DNA of 64,000 nt, taken from contig NZ_JACHOP010000006.1 of assembly GCF_014199935.1 (NCBI RefSeq), forward strand, positions 62,001-126,000. The letters are read 5' to 3'. The translations under genes were made by a program, and so were the position numbers. Below the pieces are notes generated by a model. The model saw only the letters and a program-made list of their open reading frames with translations, had not been told where the DNA came from and made no database searches. The DNA is from Methylorubrum rhodinum. Lineage in GTDB: Bacteria; Pseudomonadota; Alphaproteobacteria; Rhizobiales; Beijerinckiaceae. Positions 7,969-16,795 of this stretch are shown in pieces. The number at the start of each line of letters is the position of its first letter. Positions within the stretch are counted from its first letter, which is position 1.

Positions 7969-10900
7969 ATGTTCACCCACCTCGTCTCGCAGTCGCTCCG
8001 CAATCGCGTCCTCGTGCTCGCGCTCGCGGCCGTCCTCGTCGTCTACGGCGCCTTCACGGTGACCAAGCTCCCCGTCGATGTCTTCCCCGACCTCAACCGG
8101 CCGACCGTGACGATCATGACGGAAGCCGACGGCCTCGCGCCCCAGGAGGTCGAGCAGATCGTCACCTACCCCCTCGAGACGCAGATGAACGGCCTGCCCG
8201 GCGTGTCGCGGGTCCGCTCGGTCTCGGGCGTCGGGCTCTCGGTCGTCTATGTCGAGTTCGATTGGGGCACCGACATCTACCGCAACCGCCAGCAGGTCGC
8301 CGAGCGCCTCGCCCTGGTGCGCCCGCAACTGCCCCCCACCGTCACGCCGATGATGGGGCCGGTCTCCTCGATCATGGGGCAGATCGTGATGGCGGCTTTG
8401 AGCGGCGGCTCGGTCTCGCCGATGCAGCTGCGGGAACTCGCCGACTTCACCATCCGCCCGCGCCTGCTCTCGATCCCCGGCGTCGCCCAGGTGATCCCGA
8501 TGGGCGGCGAGGTGCGCCAGTTCCGCGTCGCGCCCCAGCCGACGGCGCTCCGCGCGCTCGGCGTCACCTACGCTCAGTTGGAGGCGGCGCTGGCGCAGTT
8601 CGGCACCAACACCGGCGGCGGCTTCACCGACCAGTACGCCCGCGAATACCTGATCCGGAATCTCGGCCGGACCATGAACCTCGACGACCTGCGCAACATG
8701 GTGGTCGCGACCGTGGGAGGCCGGCCGATCTCCCTGCGGCAGGTTGCCGAGGTGTCGTTCGCCGCCAAAGTGAAGCGGGGCGATGCCGGCTACATGGGGG
8801 CGCCCGCGGTCGTCATCTCGGTTGAGAAGCAGCCCGGCGTCGATACCGTGCGGCTCACCCGCGAGGTCGAGGCGGCCTTGGCCGACATCACCGCGAGCCT
8901 CAACAACTGCGACGGCGGCAAAGCCTCGCCGGTCGCCACCGGGGCCGAGGCGGCGGGCGAATCCTGCGCCTTCAAGGGCGTGCGCGCCGACCGGCTGATC
9001 TTCCGGCAGGCCAACTTCATCGAGACCTCGATCGGCAACGTCGAGACGGTGCTGATGGAGGCGATCGTCGTCGTCGCCGTGGTGCTGTTCGCCTTCCTGC
9101 TCAACGTGCGCACCACCGCGATCTCGCTCGCGGCGATTCCGGTCTCGATCCTGGCCACCGCCATCGTGTTCCATCTCGCCGGGCTGTCGATCAACACGAT
9201 GACGCTCGGCGGGCTGGCCATCGCCATCGGCGAACTCGTCGACGACGCGGTGGTGGACGTCGAGAACATCTATCGCCGGCTCGGCGAGAACCGGCGGGCG
9301 GGCTCTCCGAAAAGCGTCTTCGCCGTGGTGGTCGCGGCCTCCAACGAGGTGCGCTCCGGCATCGTCTACGCCACCATGGTGATCGTGCTGGTGTTCGTGC
9401 CGCTCTTCGCCCTGTCGGGCATCGAGGGGCGCCTGTTCGCGCCCTTGGGCCAAGCCTACATCGTCTCGATCCTGGCGAGCCTCGTCGTCTCGATCACTCT
9501 GACGCCGGTGCTGGCCTACTACCTCCTGCCCGGCCTCAAGCGGCTGGAGGAGCACGAGAGCGGCCTGATCCGCGTCCTCAAGCGCCTCAACGCCGCCGTG
9601 CTGCGGGTGCTCATCGGCCACGCCCGCCCGGTGATGCTTTTGGCCGCCCTCGCCGTGGCTCTGGCCGGAATCGCCGCGGCCTTCCTGCCGCGAGCGTTCC
9701 TGCCGCCGTTCAACGAGGGCTCGTTCACCGTCACCATGGCGTTCAACCCCGGCATCTCGCTCGCCGAGAGCGACCGGATCGGCGGCGTCGCCGAGCGCCT
9801 GCTCCTCGACATGGCGGACGTGAAGTCGATCGGCCGCCGCACCGGCCGGGCCGAACTCGACGAGCACGCGGAAGGGGTTCACTCCTCCGACCTCGAAATC
9901 GACCTGAAGCCGGGCGCGCGCCCGAAACCCGAATTGATTGCCGACATCCGCGACCGCCTCGCGGTGCTTCCGGTCTCCGTCAATGTCGGCCAGCCGATCT
10001 CGCACCGACTCGAACACATGTTGTCCGGCGTCCGCGCCGAGATCGCGCTCAAGATCTTCGGCGACGATCTCGACACCCTGCGCAGCCTCGCCGAGGATCT
10101 ACGGCGGCGCCTCGCAACAATCCCCGGCCTCGCCGACCTTCAGGTCGAGAAGCAGGTGCTGATCCCGCAACTCGAAATCCGCGTGGACTATGCCCGCGCC
10201 GCCCTCTACGGCGTGCAGCCCGCCGCGCTGATTGAACAACTGAGCCGGCTCTCGAACGGACAGGTCGTCTCCCGCGTGGTCGATGGCACCCGCCGCTTCG
10301 ACGTCGTGATGCGCTTGCCCGACACGATGCGGACCACGCAGCGCCTCGGCGACCTGCTGGTCGAGACCCCCTCCGGCTGGGTGCCGGCGCGCCAGATCGC
10401 CGACATCCGCGAGACCGATGGGCCGAACCAGATCCTTCGCGAAAATGCGCGGCGGCGCATCGTCGTCCAGGCCAACACCGTCGGCGGCGCCGACATGGGG
10501 GCGATCGTCGGCGCGATCCAAAAGGAGATCGCCGCGACCCCGCTCCCCAACGGCTACGGGACCCGCCTGGAGGGCGCGTTCCAGGCGCAAGAGGAGGCGA
10601 GCCGGACCATCGGCCTGCTCTCGCTCCTGTCGCTCGGCCTCGTCTTCGCCCTGCTCTACAGCCGTTACCGCTCGGTGACCTTCACGCTGATCATCCTCGG
10701 GAGCATCCCGCTGGCGCTGATCGGCTCGGTGGCCGCGCTCGGAATCGCCGGACAGCCGCTCTCGGTCGCCTCCATGATCGGCTTCATCACGCTCACCGGC
10801 ATCGCGACGCGCAACGGCATCCTCAAGGTCAGCCACATCCTGAATCTCGCGATCCATGAGCGCCTGCCCTTCGGCCCCGACCTCGTCATCCGCGGCAGCC

Positions 10901-11172
10901 TGGAGCGGCTCGCCCCCGTGCTGATGACGGCTTTGGCCGCCGGCGTCGCCCTGGTGCCGCTGCTGATCGGCGCCGACGCGCCGGGCAAGGAGATTTTGCA
11001 TCCCGTGGCGGTGACGATCTTCGGCGGCCTGATCAGCGCGACGCTGCTCGACACGGTGCTGACGCCGCTCCTGTTCCTCGCCTTCGGCCGCGCTCCGCTG
11101 GAGCGCCTGCGCGAACAGGCGCGGCACCCGGCCTCCGACCACTCCGAGGGCGCCCCCGCCGGGGCGTTCTGA
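7969..11172 (+). CDS. Heavy-metal efflux RND pump (CusA/CzcA family)
   Basis: Inner-membrane proton/metal antiporter of 1067 residues, a normal length. It has two repeats of six transmembrane helices with large periplasmic loops. Family marks include the N-terminal [16 protein letters not shown] and [17 protein letters not shown] segments and a fourth helix [18 protein letters not shown], with adjacent Asp425 and Asp426 as likely proton-relay residues. This helix differs from the CzcA (VDGAV) and CusA (VDAAI) versions, so the metal cannot be named from it. It forms an operon with the adaptor upstream and a small exported protein downstream. No outer-membrane channel gene is in the window, so the third component must be encoded elsewhere. 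Confidence 0.93.
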   Translation: MFTHLVSQSLRNRVLVLALAAVLVVYGAFTVTKLPVDVFPDLNRPTVTIMTEADGLAPQEVEQIVTYPLETQMNGLPGVSRVRSVSGVGLSVVYVEFDWGTDIYRNRQQVAERLALVRPQLPPTVTPMMGPVSSIMGQIVMAALSGGSVSPMQLRELADFTIRPRLLSIPGVAQVIPMGGEVRQFRVAPQPTALRALGVTYAQLEAALAQFGTNTGGGFTDQYAREYLIRNLGRTMNLDDLRNMVVATVGGRPISLRQVAEVSFAAKVKRGDAGYMGAPAVVISVEKQPGVDTVRLTREVEAALADITASLNNCDGGKASPVATGAEAAGESCAFKGVRADRLIFRQANFIETSIGNVETVLMEAIVVVAVVLFAFLLNVRTTAISLAAIPVSILATAIVFHLAGLSINTMTLGGLAIAIGELVDDAVVDVENIYRRLGENRRAGSPKSVFAVVVAASNEVRSGIVYATMVIVLVFVPLFALSGIEGRLFAPLGQAYIVSILASLVVSITLTPVLAYYLLPGLKRLEEHESGLIRVLKRLNAAVLRVLIGHARPVMLLAALAVALAGIAAAFLPRAFLPPFNEGSFTVTMAFNPGISLAESDRIGGVAERLLLDMADVKSIGRRTGRAELDEHAEGVHSSDLEIDLKPGARPKPELIADIRDRLAVLPVSVNVGQPISHRLEHMLSGVRAEIALKIFGDDLDTLRSLAEDLRRRLATIPGLADLQVEKQVLIPQLEIRVDYARAALYGVQPAALIEQLSRLSNGQVVSRVVDGTRRFDVVMRLPDTMRTTQRLGDLLVETPSGWVPARQIADIRETDGPNQILRENARRRIVVQANTVGGADMGAIVGAIQKEIAATPLPNGYGTRLEGAFQAQEEASRTIGLLSLLSLGLVFALLYSRYRSVTFTLIILGSIPLALIGSVAALGIAGQPLSVASMIGFITLTGIATRNGILKVSHILNLAIHERLPFGPDLVIRGSLERLAPVLMTALAAGVALVPLLIGADAPGKEILHPVAVTIFGGLISATLLDTVLTPLLFLAFGRAPLERLREQARHPASDHSEGAPAGAF

Positions 11173-11205
11173 CACCCCTCAAGGGCTCAACAGAAAGGAC
11201 TTCCC

Positions 11206-11562
11206 ATGCGCTCGCTCGTCACCGCGCTCACCCTCGCTTTCGCCCTCTCGGCCCCCGCCATGGCCGCCGGTCCCAACGGCGGTCAGGTCGTCATGGCCGA
11301 GGACCATCCGGTCGAACTCGTCGTCACCGACACCGGACTGACCTTCTTCGTCAGCGAGGAGGCCGGCCAGCCGATCGCCACGACGGGCCTTTCGGGCAAG
11401 GCCTACATCCAGGTCGGGGCCAAGACCGAGACCGTGGCCCTGAAGGGCGCCGCCCCGAACCGGTTCGTCGGCGATCTCAAGGCGCCGCTGCCGCCGGGCG
11501 CCAAGATCGTGCTGTCGGCCAAAATCCACGGGCACGGACTTCAGGCGCGGTTCGAGAGGTAG
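11206..11562 (+). CDS. Small exported protein of the RND efflux operon
   Basis: Protein of 118 residues with a clear signal peptide (MRSLVTALTLAFALSAPAMA-A). The mature part is a small beta-rich domain that begins GPNGGQVVMAEDHPVELVV and ends HGHGLQARFER. Similar proteins with a GPNGG start often sit at the end of CzcABC/CusABC-type operons and are thought to be periplasmic metal-binding or chaperone proteins; here the only clear metal ligands are the terminal HGHG and scattered acids. It starts 33 bp after the pump stop, with AGAAAGGA before the ATG, so it is probably the last gene of this operon. It converges with the gene at 11568. Confidence 0.75.
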   Translation: MRSLVTALTLAFALSAPAMAAGPNGGQVVMAEDHPVELVVTDTGLTFFVSEEAGQPIATTGLSGKAYIQVGAKTETVALKGAAPNRFVGDLKAPLPPGAKIVLSAKIHGHGLQARFER

Positions 11563-11567
11563 AATTC

Positions 11568-12086
11568 TCAGGCCCGCTCCAGTCGGGCCATCAGCAGCCG
11601 CACCTTGAGGCGGGGGGCGAAGGGCAGTCCCGCCAGGAGCCGTTCGCGCCGCACCACGTCGCCGGCCCGCGGGCGGCTCGCCCCGACGACGCTCTCGCCG
11701 CGCGCCGCGAGGCGACCGGGCAGGCCGGCATGGGAGCGCCGCATCCGGCCGAGCGCCATGTCCGGCCGGGCGGTGCCGACGAAGCGGTCGAGGCTGCGGA
11801 TCCAGCCCTCGGACGGGATGTCGCCCGGCTCCAGGCAGAGCAGCCATTCCCGCCGGGCGACCTTCGCGCCCGCGATCCACGGATTCGTGCCGGGCGGCCG
11901 CACGACGAGGGTCGCCCCGCTGCCCTCGGCGATGGTCTCCAAGGCCTCGCTCGCCGTCGCGGTCACGATCACGGCATCGCCCACGAGCCCCGCCGCCACG
12001 CCCGCGACGAGCGCGCTCAGCGTGTCGGCGAGGCCTTCGATTGCCGTGTCGGCGGGGCGTGCCACGTGGATCAGGCCGGAGATCAT
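11568..12086 (-). CDS. Short glycosyltransferase-2-like protein
   Basis: Protein of 172 residues resembling the nucleotide-binding half of family-2 glycosyltransferases: a first strand MISGLIHVARP, a helix LADTLSALVAGVAAGL, VIVTATASEALETIAEGSG, and a central EWLLCLEPGDIPSEGWI in which LEPGD replaces the usual DxD-type centre. The C-terminal part is basic. It is shorter than typical enzymes (about 230-300 residues) and lacks an obvious acceptor-side domain, so activity is uncertain. The start at 12086 fits the Rossmann-like strand. It is convergent with the efflux operon and divergent from the radical SAM gene. Confidence 0.65.
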   Translation of the reverse strand: MISGLIHVARPADTAIEGLADTLSALVAGVAAGLVGDAVIVTATASEALETIAEGSGATLVVRPPGTNPWIAGAKVARREWLLCLEPGDIPSEGWIRSLDRFVGTARPDMALGRMRRSHAGLPGRLAARGESVVGASRPRAGDVVRRERLLAGLPFAPRLKVRLLMARLERA

Positions 12087-12254
12087 CGGCGGGCCGAAAA
12101 AACCTGTTTAGAGCGAACGAAGCTTTCGTGCCGTCTAGGCCATGCCGGTCCCAGAGGCGACAGGCGCGCATTTCTGCGGATGCACGAATCTTGTGCAGCC
12201 ATCGCGATTTCGTTCATGATATGTTCCTTGGCCAAGGGCGAGGGATCCGGATCG

Positions 12255-13352
12255 ATGGGGAGAGCGGTAGGCCGGCTCGCGGGCAACCGCGTGGCCGCGG
12301 AAGGCCGGCGCGGGCGCGGGGCGACGGCCAACCCGGACGGGCGCTTCGAGGCGACCCGGCGCGAGGTTTTGGACGACGGCTGGCATCCGGACGAGGTTGC
12401 GACCCGGCGCACCGAGGTGACGGTCGAGCGCGCCCGCACCATCATCACCCGCAACGACTCACCCGACATCTCGTTCGACCGCTCGATCAACCCCTATCGC
12501 GGCTGCGAGCACGGCTGCATCTACTGCTTCGCCCGGCCGAACCACGGCTATGCCGGGCTCTCGCCGGGGCTCGATTTCGAGACCAAGCTTTTTGCCAAAC
12601 CCGACGCCGCCGCGCTGCTCGAACGTGAGCTGTCTGCACCGGGCTACTGGCCGCGGACCATCGCGCTCGGCACCGCCACCGATCCCTACCAGCCGATCGA
12701 GCGCGAGCACCGCCTCACCCGCGCCGTGCTGGAAGTGCTGGCCCGCTTCCGCCATCCGGTCGGGATCGTCACCAAGTCGAACCTGATCCTGCGCGACCGC
12801 GATCTCCTCGCGGAGATGGCGGCGCAGGGTCTCGTGAAGGTGGCGATCTCGGTCACCACCCTCGACCCGGAACTGGCGCGGCGGATGGAGCCGCGGGCGC
12901 CGCATCCGCGCAAGCGCCTGGAAGCGATCGAGGGGCTGGCCGCGATGGGCGTGCCGGTGATGGCGATCGTCGCGCCGATCATTCCGTCGCTCAACGACCA
13001 CGAGATCGAGGCGATCCTGGAGCGCGTACGCGCGGCGGGCGCCCGCGAGGCGAACTACGTGCTGCTGCGCCTGCCGCACGAACTCGACGACCTCGTCGGC
13101 GACTGGCTCTCCGAGCATTACCCGGGCCGGCGCGCCCACATTTTTTCGTTGTTGAGCGGGGCACGCGGCGGCAAGGCCTACGACGCCGCCTTCGGCACCC
13201 GCATGATCGGCGAGGGCCCCTACGCCGACCTGATCCGCCGCCGCTTCGCCCTGTCCAAGCGCCGGCTGGGTTTTTCGGAGGAACCGCTACGGCAGACGAC
13301 GGAGCTGTTCTGCCCGCCGCCGCGGGTGGGGGAGCAGTTGGCGTTGTTCTGA
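12255..13352 (+). CDS. PA0069-type radical SAM protein
   Basis: Radical SAM protein of 365 residues in the PA0069/SplB-like family. The iron-sulfur motif CX3CX2C is visible as Cys84-Cys88-Cys91 (RGCEHGCIYCFARPNHGY). It is followed by the family segments GTATDPYQPIERE, GIVTKSNLILRDRDLL and SVTTLDPELARRMEPRAPHPRKRLEAI. These resemble spore photoproduct lyase, but the reaction in non-spore-formers is unknown. The N-terminal 60 residues are basic and variable. Start: the ATG at 12255 is chosen because GAGGGAT precedes it; an in-frame ATG 36 bp upstream is possible. Stand-alone gene followed by a palindromic repeat. Confidence 0.88.
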   Translation: MGRAVGRLAGNRVAAEGRRGRGATANPDGRFEATRREVLDDGWHPDEVATRRTEVTVERARTIITRNDSPDISFDRSINPYRGCEHGCIYCFARPNHGYAGLSPGLDFETKLFAKPDAAALLERELSAPGYWPRTIALGTATDPYQPIEREHRLTRAVLEVLARFRHPVGIVTKSNLILRDRDLLAEMAAQGLVKVAISVTTLDPELARRMEPRAPHPRKRLEAIEGLAAMGVPVMAIVAPIIPSLNDHEIEAILERVRAAGAREANYVLLRLPHELDDLVGDWLSEHYPGRRAHIFSLLSGARGGKAYDAAFGTRMIGEGPYADLIRRRFALSKRRLGFSEEPLRQTTELFCPPPRVGEQLALF

Positions 13353-13391
13353 GCCGCCTTCAATCTCTCTGCCGGAGCCGTACCGGGCGTT

Positions 13392-13502
13392 CTCCTCCCC
13401 CTTGTGGGGAGGAGGTAGGAGGTGGGGGTGGTGCAGGAGGCACCGCTTCGTCTCACCTTGAACCACCCCCACCCCGAACCCCTCCCCACAAGGGGGAGGG
13501 GA
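13392..13502. repeat. Palindromic repeat, copy 1 of family A
   Basis: About 111 bp between two convergent genes. Its outer arms are complementary (CTCCTCCCCCTTGTGGGGAG versus CTCCCCACAAGGGGGAG) and each arm is itself a small hairpin. An inner pair GGTGGGGGTGGT/ACCACCCCCACC extends the stem, around a GGCACCGCTTCG core. Four related copies lie at 19081, 20775, 23190 and 43437. Confidence 0.9.
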
Positions 13503-13510
13503 CCCGCGCT

Positions 13511-14131
13511 CTACCTGGCCGTGACTGCCCCGCCATCCCCGAACCGCCCCGTAAAGCTCACCCGATGGTGCGGGCTGCGTCCCGACGCCGACAGTCCGGC
13601 GAGATGCGCTGCGGTGCCGTAGCCGGCGTTGCACTCCCAGGCATAGGCGGGGTGGCGCAGGGCCAGCTTCCGCATCAACTCATCGCGAAAGGTCTTGGCG
13701 ACGATGGAGGCGGCGGCGATCTGCGGCACGAGGCGGTCGCCGCCGACGACCGCGCCGCAGGGCTGGTCGAGGCCGGGGATCGGGTCGCGCCCATCCACCA
13801 GCACCGGACCGTCGAGTCCCAACCGCCGCACTGCCCGGCGCATGGCGTCGAGGGTCGCCGCGCGCACGTTGATCCGGTCGACCAGCGCCCGCGAGCCCCC
13901 GGCCAACGCCACGCGGGCCTGTGCCCGGATCAGCGGCGTCAGCGCCTCGCGGGCAGCGCGGTCGAGGCGCTTGCTGTCGTCGAGGCGGGCGAGGAGGTCG
14001 GGCGGGAACGCGAGCGGATCGAACCAGACGGCCGCCACCATCACCGGCCCGCACAGGGCGCCGCGCCCGACCTCGTCGCAGCCGATCACGGCCGGGTAGG
14101 TCGAAGCGAGCGCAGGATCGAAGGGACGCAT
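13511..14131 (-). CDS. rnhB: Ribonuclease HII
   Basis: Enzyme of 206 residues that cuts RNA in RNA-DNA hybrids, including single ribonucleotides left in DNA. The first catalytic pair Asp19-Glu20 is in VIGCDEVGRGALCGPV, the third acid is in VLVDGRDPIPGL, and the family end is intact (AASIVAKTFRDELM, HPAYAWECNAGYGT, HLAGLSASGRSPHHRVSF, the normal HRxSF-type end). Start: the ATG at 14131 begins nine to ten residues before the conserved core. The upstream neighbour on the same strand is a glycosyltransferase, 89 bp away; no functional link is expected. Confidence 0.95.
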   Translation of the reverse strand: MRPFDPALASTYPAVIGCDEVGRGALCGPVMVAAVWFDPLAFPPDLLARLDDSKRLDRAAREALTPLIRAQARVALAGGSRALVDRINVRAATLDAMRRAVRRLGLDGPVLVDGRDPIPGLDQPCGAVVGGDRLVPQIAAASIVAKTFRDELMRKLALRHPAYAWECNAGYGTAAHLAGLSASGRSPHHRVSFTGRFGDGGAVTAR

Positions 14132-14220
14132 GATCGGGGACGGGTCGGGGCAGGGAGGGCGGCGGTTGTCGCATTCCCGCCGGCTCCGGTCATCCCGCAG
14201 CGCTCGAAAAGCGCGTTCGT

Positions 14221-15330
14221 TCAGGCGAAGCGCTTCGCCTCGTCGCCCGAGGCCCCGGCTGCTTCCGGCGGAGCGGCCTCCGCGCCGGCCCGGAACCTTC
14301 GGCGCGGGATCGCGCGCATCGGGCCGAGCGCGTGGGCGAGCGCGATGTTCTCGTAGAACTGGCGCGCGCTCTCGGCCCAGGTGTAGCGCAGGGCCTCCTG
14401 GCGGCAGCGCGCTCGCGGCACGGCGAGCGCCGCGAGCGCCGCCGCGCGCAGGTCCGCGTCGAGGGCGCCCGCGCCGGTCTCGCCGATCACGTCGAGGGGC
14501 CCGGTGACCGGAAAAGCCGCCACCGGCACGCCGCAGGCCAAAGCCTCCAGCAGCACGATGCCGAAAGTGTCGGTGAGGCTCGGGAACACGAACGCGTCGG
14601 CCCCGGCATAGGCCCGTGCCAGCGCCTCGCCGGTCAGCGCCCCGAGGAAGTGCGCGTCCGGCGCCAGCGCCTGGAGGCGGGCCCGGTCCGGCCCGTCGCC
14701 GACGATCACCTTCGAGCCCGGCAGGTCGAGGGTGAGGAACGCCGCAAGGTTTTTTTCGACCGCGAGGCGCCCGACCGAGAGGAAGATCGGCCGCGGCAGC
14801 CCCGGAAAGGCGTCGCCGTCGCGGGGGCGGAAGAGATCGGTGTCGACGCCGCGGGTCCAGCGCATCAGCCCGGCAAAGCCCCGCGCGGAAAGTTCGCGTT
14901 CCAGCGAGGGCGTGCTCACCATGGTGCCGCTGCCGGCCGCGTGGAAGCGGCGCAGCCACGCGTAGCTCCAGGCCTCCGGCACGGGGGCGCGGGCCGCGAG
15001 ATATTCGGGAAAGCGCGTGTGGTAGCTCGTGGTGAAGGGCTGTCCCCGCCGCAGGCAGGCACCGCGCACGGCGTGGCCGATCGGCCCTTCGGTCGCGATA
15101 TGCACATGCGTCGGCGCGAGCCGCTCCCAGCGGGCGAGCACGCTGGCCCTCGTCACCAGCGAGAGCCGGATCTCGGAATAGCCCGGCATCGGCAGCGAGG
15201 CGAAGTCGGCGGGCGTCAGCAGCACCGTCTCGACCCCGAGCCCGGCCCCGGCTTCGGTCATGCGCTCGACCGAGCGCACCACGCCGTTGACCTGCGGATG
15301 CCACGCGTCCGTCGCGATGAGGAGGCGCAT
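14221..15330 (-). CDS. Glycosyltransferase family 4 (mannosyltransferase-like)
   Basis: GT-B glycosyltransferase of 369 residues. The N-terminal domain starts MRLLIATDAWHPQVNGVVRSVERM, typical of MgtA/PimB-like GT4 enzymes; the C-terminal donor domain has ILSVGRLAVEKNLAAF, VGDGPDRARLQAL and the E-x7-E type signature PSLTDTFGIVLLEALACGVPV. Sugar and acceptor are unknown; relatives add mannose or glucuronic acid to lipids. It is 8 bp downstream of the LpxH-like phosphoesterase on the same strand, and that pairing is common in Rhizobiales, suggesting membrane-lipid or lipid A-related work. The last about 30 residues are Ala/Pro-rich and variable. Confidence 0.88.
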   Translation of the reverse strand: MRLLIATDAWHPQVNGVVRSVERMTEAGAGLGVETVLLTPADFASLPMPGYSEIRLSLVTRASVLARWERLAPTHVHIATEGPIGHAVRGACLRRGQPFTTSYHTRFPEYLAARAPVPEAWSYAWLRRFHAAGSGTMVSTPSLERELSARGFAGLMRWTRGVDTDLFRPRDGDAFPGLPRPIFLSVGRLAVEKNLAAFLTLDLPGSKVIVGDGPDRARLQALAPDAHFLGALTGEALARAYAGADAFVFPSLTDTFGIVLLEALACGVPVAAFPVTGPLDVIGETGAGALDADLRAAALAALAVPRARCRQEALRYTWAESARQFYENIALAHALGPMRAIPRRRFRAGAEAAPPEAAGASGDEAKRFA

Positions 15331-15338
15331 CGGGCGGG

Positions 15339-16154
15339 TCAGGCGACGGCGCGGCGGATGTCGGTGGGCTCGAACGCCTCCGCCGCACGGCGCTCGCGCA
15401 GCAGGGTGGGGTAGTGCAGCACCTCCATCCGGCCGTCGTAATGCTCGACGATGCCGGTGCAGGATTCCACCCAGTCGCCGGTGTTGAGGTAGGTCAGGCC
15501 GTCGATCTGGCGGTGGGCGGCGTGGTGGATGTGGCCGCAGATCACCCCGTCGGCGCCCTGGCGCTTGGCTTCCGCGGTCAGGAAGGTCTCGAACTGGCCG
15601 ATGAAGTTGACCGCGTTCTTCACCTTCAGCTTGGCCCAGGCCGAGAGCGACCAGTACGGCATCCCGAGCCGGCGGCGCACGCGGTTGACCACGGTGTTGA
15701 CGGTGAGCGCCGTGGTGTAGGCCCAGTCGCCCAGATGCGCGAGCCACTTGGAATGGCGCACCACCATGTCGAACTGGTCGCCGTGGATGACGAGGTAGCG
15801 CTTGCCGTCCGCCGCCTCGTGGATGCGGCTCTCGGCGATCTCCACGCCCCCGAAGGTCATGCCGATATAGTCGCGCAGGAACTCGTCGTGGTTGCCCGGC
15901 ACGTAGACGACGTGGGCACCTTTGCGCACCTTGCGCAGCATCTTCTGCACGACGTCGTTGTGCCCTTGAGGCCAGTACCAGCCCGAGCGCAGCTGCCAGC
16001 CGTCGACGATGTCGCCGACGAGGTAGATCGTGTCGGCATCGACGTCGCGCAGGAAGTCGAGCAGCAGGGCCGCCTGGCAGCCCTTCGTGCCGAGATGCAG
16101 ATCGGACAGGAACAGCGTCCGAACGCGGATGGTCGTCTCCGGATCCTGTGACAC
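15339..16154 (-). CDS. LpxH-like metallophosphoesterase (UDP-2,3-diacylglucosamine diphosphatase family)
   Basis: Calcineurin-like phosphoesterase of 271 residues. All metal-binding blocks are present: LFLSDLHLG (Asp18, His20), YLVGDIVDGW, VVYVPGNHDEF, YLVIHGDQFD and GVICGHIHHAAH. The family removes UMP from UDP-2,3-diacylglucosamine during lipid A synthesis, but this longer alphaproteobacterial branch is distinct from E. coli LpxH and often coexists with LpxI, so its substrate is not certain. The start is a GTG at 16154; no ATG lies before the first metal motif. It leads a two-gene unit with the GT4 gene downstream (8-bp gap). Confidence 0.85.
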   Translation of the reverse strand: MSQDPETTIRVRTLFLSDLHLGTKGCQAALLLDFLRDVDADTIYLVGDIVDGWQLRSGWYWPQGHNDVVQKMLRKVRKGAHVVYVPGNHDEFLRDYIGMTFGGVEIAESRIHEAADGKRYLVIHGDQFDMVVRHSKWLAHLGDWAYTTALTVNTVVNRVRRRLGMPYWSLSAWAKLKVKNAVNFIGQFETFLTAEAKRQGADGVICGHIHHAAHRQIDGLTYLNTGDWVESCTGIVEHYDGRMEVLHYPTLLRERRAAEAFEPTDIRRAVA

Positions 16155-16795
16155 CAGCGCCTCCGGCCTCGCAATCGGCCCGAGCCAAAACCCAATCCGA
16201 TCTCAGTTTGATGACGGCGGCGGGCATCGTCGTGCAGGATCGTGCCGCTTGCGGCGCGCGCCGGGGCGGCCATCACGGCGCCGCAGCAAGCCTGCCCAGT
16301 GGCCCGCGTGCAGTGCACCTGCTCGCCGTGCATACGAAAATCTTTTTGTTTTTCAGTTCAGTTTTTTCGGTTTTGCATCTCCGGCCGGGGAGCGCATAAC
16401 GGCCGCCAAGGTCATCCGCCGCGCGCGGGCCGTCGAGGCTCGCGCGGGACGCGCCCGGTAGAGGCGCAGGAGCACCGCGACGGGATGGGGACGCCGACGA
16501 CAATCAGCGGGAGCGCGCTTGAATGCGCCGCGAGGCTGACGCATCGAGGGCTCGGTTCTTAAGGAGGCGACCGGCGTGTCTGCACGCGCCGCGACGCGGG
16601 CGGGATCACAGCCGCTTCGCCGCTCCGGACCGGTCGACGATCCGACATCGCAGAGTGACGGTTGCTTGCGGCGGACGCTTCGTGCGCGCCGCGGGGCCGA
16701 CGACGTTTCGCGGCGGGCTCTCGCCCGCCACATAGGATCAAGGCGGGCGCGCGGTCACGAGGCCGGCCCGCGGGTTTCAAGTGGAGGAGACATTC
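16155..16795. other. Non-coding region upstream of sga (serine-cycle promoter region)
   Basis: 641 bp between divergent genes. It has an unusually T-rich patch at 16336-16376, a 9-bp dyad TGC-AGT-GCA at 16309-16317, and a perfect hairpin GGCGGGC/GCCCGCC at 16712-16729 just ahead of sga. In the genus the serine-cycle genes are activated by the LysR-type protein QscR, whose site should lie here; I cannot place it with confidence, nor a clear sigma70 promoter. The short frames in the region are not convincing genes. Confidence 0.6.

Noticed and set aside
7891..10017. 708-codon minus-strand open frame opposite the RND pump
   Set aside because: Shadow of the pump gene; it is Asp/His/Arg-rich with no recognisable domain.
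13392..13502. CRISPR array
   Set aside because: The repeated elements are single, dispersed palindromes, not evenly spaced direct repeats with spacers.
16309..16317. TGC-AGT-GCA dyad upstream of sga as a PhaR site
   Set aside because: Only the six-base core matches, the position is about 480 bp upstream, and such cores are common by chance in this genome.
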